64,000 bases of DNA from Mariniphaga sp040772505 (GCA_040772505.1 JAXGYA010000010.1:62001-126000); one strand, 5' to 3'; shown: positions 52,028 to 62,011, counted from the stretch's first letter. The notes: generated by a model not told the origin, from the letters alone. Program-made: numbers and translations.

Positions 52028-54226
52028 TTAATTTCCCAATTCCAGCTGATTTTTAATCAATTTATAATACACTCCTTTTTTTGTTGTCAGCTCGTTGTGG
52101 GTTCCTGTTTCCATAATCCGCCCTTTTTCAAGAACTACGATAAGGTCGGCATTTTTAACCGTACTCAGACGATGGGCAACCGTAACAACTGTTCGTCCTT
52201 TGAAAAAGGCAGTTAAGTTTTCCATGATAACTTTTTCGTTATTGGCATCCAGGGCATTTGTTGCCTCGTCGAAAAAAATAAATCCGGGATTTTTATAAAC
52301 AGCTCTCGCTATTAAAATCCGCTGCCTTTGCCCCTGGCTCAATCCGGCTCCCTCCTGCCCGATTTTGGTGTTGTAGCGAAGCGGAAGGCTCTCAATATAC
52401 TCGCTGATATTTGCGATTTCAACTGCCCGGAGCAACTTTCCCTTATCCGGAAAATCGTCAGCCACAGCGATGTTGCGGGCAATGGTGTCGGAAAAAATAA
52501 ATCCGTCCTGCATCACCACTCCGCAGTGGCTGCGCCACATCTCCATGCTGAAGCGGGCAAGTTCAACGTTTCCAATTTCAATTGTTCCTTCATAGGGCGG
52601 GTAAAACCCAAGCAACAGCTTTATCAAAGTTGTTTTTCCGCTGCCGCTGGCTCCCACAATTGCAGTCACCTTATTTTCAGGAATCTTAAGGCTGATGTCG
52701 CCTAATACCCTCGGTGACCTTGGCCCTTCATAGTGAAAGGAAACCCCTGAAATTAAAATATCCCTGTGTGGCGGAAGTTCAAAATTTTTTTGAACTTCCG
52801 CTCTCTCCTCATCTTCATGCTGATGTATTTCACCTAACCGCTCAAGGCTGATGCGGGCATCCTGTCCAGCCTGCACAAAACCGATAAATTCATTTACCGG
52901 GCCGTTCAGCTGCCCTATAATATATTGTATCGCCATCATCGTTCCTAAGGTTATATTTCCTTCAACCACACCTTTGGCAGCTAAAAATGAGATCAGAATA
53001 TTTGTAATTTGATTTATGAAAATTGAACCGCCCTGCTGATTTTGATTGAGCATCAGTCCGCGCACGCTCACCTTAAAAAGCTTAGCCTGAATTCGTTCCC
53101 ACTCCCACCGCTTTTGTTTTTCGCAGTTGTTCAGCTTTATCTCTTGCATGCCTGTCAAAAGCTGATAGACATTACTTTGATTTGCCGATGAAACATTAAA
53201 CAGTTTGTAGTCAATCTCTTTCCTTTTTTCCATAAACAGCAAAATCCACAGCACATAAAGTCCGGTGCCTGCATAGAAAACAAGCAGGATAACCCAATCG
53301 TAAAAAGCCAATGCAAAGCTGTATATGATAAAAATAAAAATTCCGAACGACATGTTGATGAGATTTCCGGTGAGAAAACTCTGAATCCGCTGGTTGTCCT
53401 CAATTCGCTGGCGAAGATCGCCGATGAGCTTGGTATCGAAAAACCGGATAGGCAGTTTCATCAGTTTGATAAGGAAATCGGAAATCAGGGAAATACTCAC
53501 CCGCGCGCTGGTGTGCAGCATTATCCAGCTTCTGATAAATCCAACGGCTGTGTGGCTCACTGTCAACACTAACTGTGCAATAAGCACCAAAACAATGAAA
53601 CTTAAGTTATTGGAGGAAATCCCCACATCCACGATTGCCTGAGTGAGAAACGGAAAGATGAGACTGAGAATACTTCCGGTAAAAAATCCTAGCAACAGCT
53701 GAATTATCAGTTTTCTGTAAGGTTTGAGATAGGAAAAAAGATAGCGAAACCCCGTTCTATTCACTTTTTCGCCCTCTTTTTTGTAGAAATCTGCGGTGGG
53801 TTCCATGAGCAGCGCAATGCCTGCCGGACTGCCATCCTGCATGGTGGAAGCCCAGAATTTCAAAAATTCATCCTGCCCATATTTTATCAGTCCGTGCGCC
53901 GGGTCTGAAACATAAAACTCAAGTTTTTTCCCCTTTTTCCTGATTTTATAGAGTACAACAAAATGACTCTGAGTCCAGTGAATAATTGCCGGCAGTGGAA
54001 TTTCGGTCAGCTTTTCTGCAGCTATGCGAATGCCCTGAGTGCGGAAGCCTATTTTTTCAGCTGCATCGCTAATGGTTAGCAACGAAACCCCTTCGCGAGT
54101 TTTCCATGTCAGTTCGCGTAATGTATCCAGATTATAATGCTTCCCAAAATGGCTGGCAACGATCCGAATACAGGTCGGACCGCAGTCCATTGCATCAGGT
54201 TGCAGATAATGCGGGAATTTGGGCAT
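52028..54226 (-). CDS. C39 peptidase-containing ABC exporter
   Basis: A bacteriocin/peptide exporter that trims a double-glycine-type leader and pumps the product out. The order is: C39 protease (Cys in DAMDCGPTC near residue 15, His in HWTQSHFVV, Asp in VSDPAHG), six membrane helices (about 160-440), and the ATPase with Walker A GASGSGKT, signature LSQGQRQR and Walker B FIFFDEAT. The length of 732 residues is typical. The adjacent HlyD partner is present, but no leader peptide or outer-membrane component is visible nearby. TATCTTTC at 54244-54251 (minus strand) may be its -7 element. Confidence 0.92.
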   Translation of the reverse strand: MPKFPHYLQPDAMDCGPTCIRIVASHFGKHYNLDTLRELTWKTREGVSLLTISDAAEKIGFRTQGIRIAAEKLTEIPLPAIIHWTQSHFVVLYKIRKKGKKLEFYVSDPAHGLIKYGQDEFLKFWASTMQDGSPAGIALLMEPTADFYKKEGEKVNRTGFRYLFSYLKPYRKLIIQLLLGFFTGSILSLIFPFLTQAIVDVGISSNNLSFIVLVLIAQLVLTVSHTAVGFIRSWIMLHTSARVSISLISDFLIKLMKLPIRFFDTKLIGDLRQRIEDNQRIQSFLTGNLINMSFGIFIFIIYSFALAFYDWVILLVFYAGTGLYVLWILLFMEKRKEIDYKLFNVSSANQSNVYQLLTGMQEIKLNNCEKQKRWEWERIQAKLFKVSVRGLMLNQNQQGGSIFINQITNILISFLAAKGVVEGNITLGTMMAIQYIIGQLNGPVNEFIGFVQAGQDARISLERLGEIHQHEDEERAEVQKNFELPPHRDILISGVSFHYEGPRSPRVLGDISLKIPENKVTAIVGASGSGKTTLIKLLLGFYPPYEGTIEIGNVELARFSMEMWRSHCGVVMQDGFIFSDTIARNIAVADDFPDKGKLLRAVEIANISEYIESLPLRYNTKIGQEGAGLSQGQRQRILIARAVYKNPGFIFFDEATNALDANNEKVIMENLTAFFKGRTVVTVAHRLSTVKNADLIVVLEKGRIMETGTHNELTTKKGVYYKLIKNQLELGN

Positions 54227-54300
54227 AGCGTTGTTTTAGCCCCGAAAGATAGAGAAAAATCATGGAATGAAACAAGTAAGCCAGTCTTGAATTGTAATTG

Positions 54301-56511
54301 CTACTTACAAGCCAGAATTTTCAGCAACTTGCGTACTTCACTGTAACTTTCAACCTTGTATTCTGCAAGAGTGTGTGCCATCCCCACTTTTATGGTAATT
54401 GCCTCTTCAGGCAGGTCGGCAAAGAGAAATTCATCTGTCCAGTCATCACCAATGGCTATGATTTTGTCGGAAGTGTACTCCTGAAGTATCTTTTTTGCTG
54501 CCCGCCCTTTATTGATTCCCATATTTTTTATTTCCACAACCTTATTCCCTTCCAAAATTTCGAGGTTTAAGTTGGAAACCAGGCTGGTTAGCTCATCCTT
54601 GAGTTCAATAGCCCGGTTCACACCCAACTCGGGGTCACATTTACGATAATGCCAGACCAGGCTGTAATTTTTCTCCTCAATAAACGACCCCGGCGTCCTG
54701 TCAACATAAAACTCAAGTGCCGGACGTATGCTCTCTTTCCATGATGAATCAAGCGGCTCAATCATTTCCCATTCGCTATTCTGCAATCTGCTCCAAACTC
54801 CGTGTTCCACAATCAATGAATATGGTTTATCCCCAAACCATTTCTCGAATGTTTTTTTATCCCTGCCGCTGATTAGCACAATCTTGTTTTTAGGATTATC
54901 TGCTAAAATATCAAGCAGCTGGTAAAGTTCCTCATCGGGCTTTGCATGCTTTGGATTATCCTTAAAACCGGTGAGCGTTCCGTCGTAATCCAAAAAGAGA
55001 ATACGGTTTTCAGATTCACAAAAAGATTTAACTATTGCTTTCATTGCATTGGCTGTCAGCTTTTTAGCTAAATATTTCTGTTCGTTTTCTTTTACCTTGT
55101 CCAAGGTATTGAGAAAATCGTCAGCCCATTTTTCCACATTATAGCGTTTCAGACGATTTTGCAAAGCAGATATTCTCTCCATCTGCTCTTCAAGCGGCAT
55201 TTCTATAGCCTTTTTAATAGCTGCCGCAATCTGCGCCTTATCATTGGGATTGATGAGCAATGCTTCACCCATCTCCTTAGATGCTCCTGCCATTTCACTG
55301 AGTATAAGCACTCCCCGGCTATCCGTTTTGGATGCAATATATTCTTTGGCAACCAGGTTCATTCCGTCGCGAACCGGAGTAATCAAAGCAATATCACAGT
55401 AATTGTATAAATCGACCAGATTTTCAAACGACATAGAACGGTAAAAATACCAGACAGGAGTCCGGTTTATGGTGGAGTATTTACCGTTGATTCTCCCCAC
55501 CAGCTCATCTACTTCACTTTTCATTTGCTGATACTGATCCACACCAATCCGGGAAGGAACAGCAAGGAGCACCAGAGTTACCTTATCACGATATTCTGGA
55601 TATTCATCCAGAAAAAACTCAAAGGCTTCAAGCCTTTTTATCAGCCCTTTTGTATAGTCGAGCCGGTCAATAGAAAGAATAAATTTATTTTCGGGATGAA
55701 GCAGATAAAAGCGCTCAAACTCTTTCCTAATTTCAGATCTGTCATGCACCGAACGCTTTTGCGATTCAATGGCGGCATCGTGAAACTTGTTGTAGTCAAT
55801 TCCCATCGGGAAGTTATCAACTTTAACTATTCTGTTGGGAAGACTGATTTCATTCATGTTGGCATCGTATCCCAACAAGCGGCGCACTGAGCTCATAAAG
55901 TGCCTTTCATAGTCAAAGGTGTGAAATCCCAGCAGGTCAGCACCCAACATTCCATTAATTATCTCATTCCGCCAGGGGAGAATACGGAAAAGCTCGTAGG
56001 ATGGAAAGGGGATATGCAGAAAAAAGCCAATGGTGGCATTCGGAAACATTTCCTTTATCATTTGTGGCAACAGCAACAAATGGTAGTCGTGCACCCAAAT
56101 CCTATCCACGCCCTCCATATTTTGGGCAATCACTTCTGCAAACTTGCGGTTCACTCTTTTATAAGCTTCCCACTGTTCTTCTTCATATTCCACAAACTGG
56201 TTAAAGTAATGAAATAACGGCCAGATTGTTTTATTGCTGAAGCCCTCGTAATAGAGCTCAACTTCCTCCTCTGTCAGATTAACATTCACACAATTTTCTT
56301 TTTTCAGCGCTTCATTCACTCTCTTTTGCTGTGAATCCGAAAGCTCGCTTTGATTAACCCCGGACCAGCCAATCCACAAACTGTCGAATGATTTACTTAC
56401 TGTCATCATTCCGGTTGCAAGGCCACCAACACTGGGTGTAATCTGAATTTCTTCTTCTAAAACACCTACCTGAACAGGTAATCGGTTAGAAATAATTAAG
56501 AATCGACTCAT
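54301..56511 (-). CDS. Bifunctional trehalose-6-phosphate synthase/phosphatase
   Basis: Makes trehalose from UDP-glucose and glucose-6-phosphate through trehalose-6-phosphate. The N-terminal ~480 residues are GT20 synthase (SNRLPVQV, GGLATGM, VHDYHLLLLPQ, DGMNLVAKEYI). The C-terminal HAD phosphatase (about 490-736) has LDYDGTLTGF and GDDWTDEFLF. The 736-residue fusion is complete. It is divergent from a GH15 glycosidase that could be the opposing trehalase. Confidence 0.94.
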   Translation of the reverse strand: MSRFLIISNRLPVQVGVLEEEIQITPSVGGLATGMMTVSKSFDSLWIGWSGVNQSELSDSQQKRVNEALKKENCVNVNLTEEEVELYYEGFSNKTIWPLFHYFNQFVEYEEEQWEAYKRVNRKFAEVIAQNMEGVDRIWVHDYHLLLLPQMIKEMFPNATIGFFLHIPFPSYELFRILPWRNEIINGMLGADLLGFHTFDYERHFMSSVRRLLGYDANMNEISLPNRIVKVDNFPMGIDYNKFHDAAIESQKRSVHDRSEIRKEFERFYLLHPENKFILSIDRLDYTKGLIKRLEAFEFFLDEYPEYRDKVTLVLLAVPSRIGVDQYQQMKSEVDELVGRINGKYSTINRTPVWYFYRSMSFENLVDLYNYCDIALITPVRDGMNLVAKEYIASKTDSRGVLILSEMAGASKEMGEALLINPNDKAQIAAAIKKAIEMPLEEQMERISALQNRLKRYNVEKWADDFLNTLDKVKENEQKYLAKKLTANAMKAIVKSFCESENRILFLDYDGTLTGFKDNPKHAKPDEELYQLLDILADNPKNKIVLISGRDKKTFEKWFGDKPYSLIVEHGVWSRLQNSEWEMIEPLDSSWKESIRPALEFYVDRTPGSFIEEKNYSLVWHYRKCDPELGVNRAIELKDELTSLVSNLNLEILEGNKVVEIKNMGINKGRAAKKILQEYTSDKIIAIGDDWTDEFLFADLPEEAITIKVGMAHTLAEYKVESYSEVRKLLKILACK

Positions 56512-56822
56512 AATATTTATATTTGTTGACCATTATGATACAGAAATTTAACCGGTTTGCAAAATACGCAGTGATATCCATCAGAAAGAGGTCTCTTATC
56601 TTAAAGATCAGCTCCATTATGACTAATATCAATCACACAGTATTGACTATTAGGCTTTTAGCTGCATTAGATTTAATAAGAACAGATTTCTGTTTAGCCA
56701 GCTGCTCCAAACACAGAAACCTCAATATCAAATGGTTAAAAAAACATTATTAAGACAACAAAATATTTTTCAAAAAAGCAACAGTTAAAGGTATTTTTAT
56801 CAGAAATAACAAATTCTTAAAC
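56512..56822. other. Divergent gap between the trehalose and GH15 genes
   Basis: 311 AT-rich bases that must contain the start signals of both genes. TATATTTG at 56516-56523 on the plus strand matches the -7 consensus but lies more than 290 bases from the GH15 start, and no paired -33 boxes could be assigned to either gene. A 76-residue plus-strand frame here lacks coding character. Confidence 0.4.
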
Positions 56823-58595
56823 ATGACACATTTGGATTACGGAATCATAGGAAACTGCAGAACTGCAGCTCTCGTTTCAAAAACAGGAGCCATTGAATGG
56901 CTTTGTTTTCCGATGTATGACTCGGCATCGGTCTTTGCAAAAATTCTTGACACAGAAAAAGGGGGTAGTTTTGAATTTATTACGAGTGATGACTACAAGT
57001 GCAGTCAGAAATATATACCTAATACCAACATTTTAGTAACCAGTTTTTCCAACGGAGCAGATAGCTTTGAGGTCATTGACTTTATGCCCCGTTATTATTA
57101 CCGTGATCAAAAGCAGGCATATTCCCCGCCCGATGTTATCCGGTATGTTAAATTAAAATCCGGCAAACCGCGTTTCAAAATTAATTACAACCCAAAGCTG
57201 GAATATGCCGAAAAGAAAACCGTTACCGAAGTACACAAGGATTTCATAAAAAGCTATACATCTTCAGGTACTTACGACTCTCTTTACCTCTATTCTGATA
57301 TTGAACTGGAAAAAGTTGTGAGTGGAGAAGAGATTGAATTGAAGAATGATGTTTTCTTTCTGAACAGCTACAATCAAAAGCTGCTGAAACAAACCCTGGA
57401 GCGCTCTTATCTGAAGCTGCAGCGCACTAAAGTTTACTGGCTTAACTGGTCAGAGGATACCACGCGATTCAATGCCTACAACAAAGAAGTTCAGCGCAGC
57501 GCCCTTGTGCTTAAGCTATTGAGCTATAGCAAAACCGGAGCAGTTTTGGCAGCTGCCACCACATCCCTTCCGGAAACAATCGGTGAAAACAGAAACTGGG
57601 ATTACAGATTCTGCTGGCTCAGGGATGCATCGATGGTGATTAAGACAATGACACAAATCGGCCATTGGAAAAGCGCCGAGCGGTTTTTAAATTTCATCAT
57701 CGACGTGGTTTCCGACAAGGATGAAAAAATACAAATCATGTATGGCATCAACAAGGAGAAAAATCTGCGCGAAAGAATACTTCCCCATCTGGCGGGATAT
57801 GAAAACAGCACGCCTGTACGTATCGGGAATGCTGCCTACAAGCAAAAACAACACGACATATATGGAATTCTCATGGATGTTATCTATCATCAGTTCAGCC
57901 TTTTTGAAACTTCTTTGCAAAACAGTGAAGAGCTGTGGACCATCACCCGGAGCATTGTTCGGATTGTTAAACAAAACTGGAGAAAACCCGACCGCGGAAT
58001 ATGGGAAATACGCACAGAACAGCGGCACTTTCTGTTTTCCAAATTATTGTGCTGGGTGGCAATCGACCGTGCCATCAAAATTGCCGTTCTGATTAAGCGC
58101 CAAGACTACGCTGAAAAATGGAGTAAATTGCGGGATACTGTTTCCAAAGATATTCAAGCCAAAGGATGGAACGAAGAGAAGCAGGCATTCACACAGGCAT
58201 ACGGGTCAAAAGACCTGGATGCTTCCACCCTGCTGATGGAAAGTTTTGGATTCATTGAAGCGTCCGATTACCGGTATGTCAGTACGGTTAAAGCCACACA
58301 AAGAGAGCTTTGTCGCAACGGACTGATGTATCGCTACAAAAACCGGGATGACTTTGGCTATCCAACTTCTTCTTTTACAATTTGCACCTTCTGGCTCATT
58401 CAGGCGCTATTCAGAATCGGAGAAAAGGAAGAGGCGCAAAAGCTGTTTGAACAGTTATTAACCTATAGCAATCACTTAGGACTTTTCAGTGAAGACATTG
58501 ATTTTGAGACCAAACGACTGTTAGGAAATTTTCCACAGGCATATTCTCACCTGGCACTGATAGAAACCGCCATCCTTTTTTCAAAAGAAATGTGA
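56823..58595 (+). CDS. GH15-family glycosidase (glucoamylase- or trehalase-like)
   Basis: A cytosolic 590-residue protein without a signal peptide: an N-terminal beta-sandwich (DYGIIGNCRTAALVSKTGAI) and the (alpha/alpha)6 barrel with RNWDYRFCWLRDASM and, near the C-terminus, the SEDIDFETKRLLGNFPQAYS region containing the catalytic base. Close relatives are annotated glucoamylases, but GH15 also contains trehalases. The divergent trehalose synthase makes trehalose a likely substrate. The sequence alone cannot settle this. Confidence 0.85.
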   Translation: MTHLDYGIIGNCRTAALVSKTGAIEWLCFPMYDSASVFAKILDTEKGGSFEFITSDDYKCSQKYIPNTNILVTSFSNGADSFEVIDFMPRYYYRDQKQAYSPPDVIRYVKLKSGKPRFKINYNPKLEYAEKKTVTEVHKDFIKSYTSSGTYDSLYLYSDIELEKVVSGEEIELKNDVFFLNSYNQKLLKQTLERSYLKLQRTKVYWLNWSEDTTRFNAYNKEVQRSALVLKLLSYSKTGAVLAAATTSLPETIGENRNWDYRFCWLRDASMVIKTMTQIGHWKSAERFLNFIIDVVSDKDEKIQIMYGINKEKNLRERILPHLAGYENSTPVRIGNAAYKQKQHDIYGILMDVIYHQFSLFETSLQNSEELWTITRSIVRIVKQNWRKPDRGIWEIRTEQRHFLFSKLLCWVAIDRAIKIAVLIKRQDYAEKWSKLRDTVSKDIQAKGWNEEKQAFTQAYGSKDLDASTLLMESFGFIEASDYRYVSTVKATQRELCRNGLMYRYKNRDDFGYPTSSFTICTFWLIQALFRIGEKEEAQKLFEQLLTYSNHLGLFSEDIDFETKRLLGNFPQAYSHLALIETAILFSKEM

Positions 58596-58676
58596 AACCT
58601 AAAATGATAAGTATCACAACACCTGCATGGTAAATAGGAAAGTTGAAAAAAGAGATAAAAAACAGGGAGGAATAGT

Positions 58677-58684
58677 TATCTTTG
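58677..58684 (+). promoter_or_regulatory. -7 element at the recG start
   Basis: TATCTTTG, an exact -7 match, ends four bases before the recG ATG at 58689, so transcription would begin at or next to the start codon. Confidence 0.5.
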
Positions 58685-58688
58685 TTTC

Positions 58689-60788
58689 ATGCCCGGTTTT
58701 TTATCACAGGATATAAAATTTCTACCCGGCGTTGGGCCCAGGCGTGCCGAACTGCTGGACAAGGAGCTGAATATTAAAACATTTGGCGACTTGATTTATT
58801 ATTTTCCCTATAAATACATCGACCGCACCAGGTTTTACAAAATTTCCGAAATCAATGCGCAAATGCCCTATATTCAGGTCAGGGGTAAAATCCATTCGGT
58901 CGAGCTGACCGGTGCAGGAGTAAAACAACGGCTCACTGCGCGGTTTTATGACGAAACGGGCAGCATCGAACTGATTTGGTTTAAGGGAGTGAAGTGGCAA
59001 CAGGAGAACCTTAAAATAAACAGTGAGTATATTGTTTTCGGAAAGCCCTCTGAATTTGGCGGACGCATCAATGTGGTGCATCCCGAAATGGAGACAGAAG
59101 AGCAGCAACTTCTCTCAGCAGGTCTTTTCCAGGGTTATTATATAACCACTGAAAATATGAAAAAAAGATATCTCAACTCTAAGGCTATCAATAAGTTGCA
59201 ACTAAAACTCATTGAGCTGGCACATGGAAAGATTGAAGAAACCCTGCCCGGCTCTGTCATCGGCAAACTCAAAATGGTTTCATTGGAGAAAGCGCTGATT
59301 ACTATTCATAAGCCGGAGGATACCATCACTCTGCGAAATGCCCGTTTCAGGCTGAAATTTGAGGAACTTTTTATCATTCAGATTAAAATTTTATCCTTAA
59401 AACACAATCGGGAAAACAAGTTTAAAGGCTTCCGCTTTGAAAAGGTGGGATACAATTTCAATACGTTTTATCACGACTTTTTACCTTTTGAGCTTACCGG
59501 TGCTCAAAAAAAGGTGCTGCGCGAAATCCGGCGCGACGTGAACCGCAACATTCAGATGAACCGCCTTTTGCAGGGCGATGTGGGCAGCGGGAAAACCCTT
59601 GTGGCGCTGATGACCGTACTTCTGGCTATGGACAACGGTTTTCAGAGCTGCCTGATGGCACCCACCGAAATATTGGCTCAGCAACATTTTCAATCCATTT
59701 CAAATTTCTTGAACGGAATGGGAGTTGAACTGGGATTGCTCACCGGCTCGACCCGGGCAAGCGAACGCAAAGTTTTGCATGAAAAACTGCTATCCGGAGA
59801 AATTCAGCTGTTGATCGGAACCCATGCACTTATTGAAGACACCGTCAATTTCCACAATCTGGGATTGGTGATTATTGATGAACAACACCGGTTTGGAGTG
59901 GCTCAGCGGGCAAAACTCTGGCAAAAAAACGAACTTATTCCGCCACACGTGCTGGTGATGACCGCTACGCCTATTCCGCGAACACTGGCAATGACCGTTT
60001 ACGGCGATCTGGACGTATCGGTTATTGACGAGCTGCCTCCCGGGCGAAAGCCTATTGAAACCTATCATTTTTACGAAAACAAGCGAACACAGGTCATCAA
60101 TTTCCTGTGGCAGCAGCTAAGGGCAGGACGACAGGTCTATATGGTTTATCCCCTAATCTCCGAATCGGAAAAAATGGATTTAAAAAATTTAGAGGATGGG
60201 TTCCGTCACGTTACGGAAATCTTCGCCGGTATAAAAACAGGCATGGTGCACGGCAGAATGAAACCGGCGGAAAAAGAAGAGGCAATGCAAAAATTCAAGC
60301 AGGGAGAAACGCGGATTATGGTTGCCACAACGGTTATTGAAGTGGGTGTGGATGTTGCCAACGCCACAGTGATGGTCATTGAAAGCGCCGAGCGTTTCGG
60401 ATTGTCCCAGCTTCATCAGCTTCGCGGCCGTGTGGGACGGGGAGCGGAACAATCCTACTGTATTTTAATGTCTTCCTACAAGATCAGCGATGAGAGCCGC
60501 AAGCGGCTGTCAACCATGGTGCGCACCAATGACGGCTTTGAAATAGCGGAAGTGGACATGAAGCTCCGCGGTCCCGGCGATCTTGAAGGAACACAGCAGA
60601 GCGGAATAGGCTTCGACCTAAAAATTGCCAATCTGAGCAAAGATGGTGAGATATTAAGTCTGGCGCGCCGCATCGCTTCCGAAATTCTGGAAGATGACCC
60701 GCTACTGCAAAAAGAGGAAAACCGGCTTTTATTGCAAACCGTGAAGGCTTCAAAACAAAATGACTTTGACTGGAGTTCAATCAGCTAA
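58689..60788 (+). CDS. recG: ATP-dependent DNA helicase RecG
   Basis: Reverses stalled replication forks and branch-migrates Holliday junctions. The 699 residues have an N-terminal wedge OB domain (IQVRGKIHSVELTGAGVKQR), Walker A LLQGDVGSGKT, the DEQH box VIIDEQHRFGV, and the C-terminal helicase motifs VATTVIEVGVDVANA and QLRGRVGRG. The length is typical. Confidence 0.97.
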   Translation: MPGFLSQDIKFLPGVGPRRAELLDKELNIKTFGDLIYYFPYKYIDRTRFYKISEINAQMPYIQVRGKIHSVELTGAGVKQRLTARFYDETGSIELIWFKGVKWQQENLKINSEYIVFGKPSEFGGRINVVHPEMETEEQQLLSAGLFQGYYITTENMKKRYLNSKAINKLQLKLIELAHGKIEETLPGSVIGKLKMVSLEKALITIHKPEDTITLRNARFRLKFEELFIIQIKILSLKHNRENKFKGFRFEKVGYNFNTFYHDFLPFELTGAQKKVLREIRRDVNRNIQMNRLLQGDVGSGKTLVALMTVLLAMDNGFQSCLMAPTEILAQQHFQSISNFLNGMGVELGLLTGSTRASERKVLHEKLLSGEIQLLIGTHALIEDTVNFHNLGLVIIDEQHRFGVAQRAKLWQKNELIPPHVLVMTATPIPRTLAMTVYGDLDVSVIDELPPGRKPIETYHFYENKRTQVINFLWQQLRAGRQVYMVYPLISESEKMDLKNLEDGFRHVTEIFAGIKTGMVHGRMKPAEKEEAMQKFKQGETRIMVATTVIEVGVDVANATVMVIESAERFGLSQLHQLRGRVGRGAEQSYCILMSSYKISDESRKRLSTMVRTNDGFEIAEVDMKLRGPGDLEGTQQSGIGFDLKIANLSKDGEILSLARRIASEILEDDPLLQKEENRLLLQTVKASKQNDFDWSSIS

Positions 60789-60823
60789 CTTCGGAAAAAA
60801 TCAAAAAACAGCAGAAAAAAATT

Positions 60824-61597
60824 TCATTCCATAGTTTTAAGCCACGCTTCAGCCATGAGCTGAGCACCTGCCATAGAAGGATGTACTCCGTCGGCTGTCC
60901 AGTAGGTTGACGGGGCATGGTTGATCGCCTCATCAAAAACCTTCTGAAAAGGCACCCAGAGGGCGCTAAATTCCTTTGCAATTTTTGAGGCAGCCGCCTG
61001 ATATTCCTGCATGGGTTCAACCCATGTCTCATCAACAGCAGAGGTGTTTAATACGTAAAACGGTTCGCAAATCACCAGTTTTACATCCGGCAGCCTCTCT
61101 TTTGTGAGGCGCAGCAAAGCGCGAAAGTCGTTTTCGTAGTTTTCAACTGTGCCGTCATATCTTCCTCCGCGGGTATGCCAGTAGTCATTCACTCCAATAA
61201 GGATGCTGAGCACATCGGGATTCAGAGCCAGGCAATCTTTCTCCCAGCGCTCGGCAAGCTGATACACCTTATTTCCGCTGATTCCCCTGTTGTAAATTGT
61301 GAGATTCAGCGATGCAAGGTCATTCATCAATGCTGATGCGGCAATAAAAGCATAACCCGAGCCAAAGGAACGTGCATTGTTGGGCAGCTCCTTCTCTTTT
61401 TCACGACCTGCATCGGTTATGGAATCTCCCTGAAACAGAACGGTGTTTCCCTTGTTGAAAAGAGAATATTTTTTTGATTTTTCGCCGGACGAAGGGGCAA
61501 CACACGACGAAACAATGGTAGGGATACTGATTAAGGCAGCAGCGCCTGCTGCTGTCTGCCCGAAAAACTTTCTTCTGGACAAATTCATGGAAATCAT
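60824..61597 (-). CDS. Tat-exported SGNH/GDSL hydrolase lipoprotein
   Basis: A 257-residue esterase-type enzyme. A twin-arginine motif (SRRKFFGQ) is followed by a hydrophobic stretch and a lipobox-like SSC at about residue 32. Block I FQGDSITDAG holds the nucleophilic Ser, IGVNDYWH the oxyanion Asn and DGVHPS the Asp/His. The fold resembles carbohydrate acetyl-esterases. It lies 28 bases after the DUF3127 gene and is probably transcribed with it. The Met at 61588 is an alternative start. Confidence 0.87.
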   Translation of the reverse strand: MISMNLSRRKFFGQTAAGAAALISIPTIVSSCVAPSSGEKSKKYSLFNKGNTVLFQGDSITDAGREKEKELPNNARSFGSGYAFIAASALMNDLASLNLTIYNRGISGNKVYQLAERWEKDCLALNPDVLSILIGVNDYWHTRGGRYDGTVENYENDFRALLRLTKERLPDVKLVICEPFYVLNTSAVDETWVEPMQEYQAAASKIAKEFSALWVPFQKVFDEAINHAPSTYWTADGVHPSMAGAQLMAEAWLKTME

Positions 61598-61625
61598 TTT
61601 AATAGTTTACTGTGGCAAACTCAAG

Positions 61626-61997
61626 TTAAAACGGCAATCCGTCACTCAAATCGCTGGCAGGTTCCGGCGGCACATCTTCCGGTCCAAAGGGCGGCGGAGG
61701 TTCCGGCATATTGGTTTCGCCTGAAACCTTATCAATTCTCCATGCGTTCACATTGTGATACCATTTCCCGTTAAACTCACGCGATTCGAGATTGAACGAT
61801 ACTTTTACCTCATCGCCTGTTGTTACATTTTCAATCAATGAAATTTTATCATTGAAAAGGGTAAAACACACTTTTCGTGGAAATTGCTCATCGGTTTCAA
61901 TGACAAACTCCTGTTTTTTCCATTCATTACCGGCACGGCTGACGCCGGTTTCAGACTGAAGAATCTGCTGTATTTTTCCTGTAATTTCTAAACTCAT
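61626..61997 (-). CDS. DUF3127 protein with SSB-like C-terminal tip
   Basis: A 123-residue protein: MSLEITGKIQQILQ opens an OB-like beta-barrel region (residues 1-90), then comes a proline-rich linker (PEPPPPFGPEDVPPEP) and the acidic end SDLSDGLPF. The tip resembles the DDDIPF peptide by which single-stranded DNA-binding proteins recruit partners. The frame is open to 62036, but the Met at 61997 begins the domain. A role in single-stranded DNA transactions is suggested, not shown. Confidence 0.8.
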   Translation of the reverse strand: MSLEITGKIQQILQSETGVSRAGNEWKKQEFVIETDEQFPRKVCFTLFNDKISLIENVTTGDEVKVSFNLESREFNGKWYHNVNAWRIDKVSGETNMPEPPPPFGPEDVPPEPASDLSDGLPF

Positions 61998-62011
61998 AAG
62001 GCAAAAATAAC

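Noticed and set aside
56523..56753. 76-residue plus-strand ORF in the trehalose/GH15 gap
   Set aside because: Irregular composition, no family resemblance and no plausible promoter arrangement; more likely a chance frame in the divergent regulatory region.
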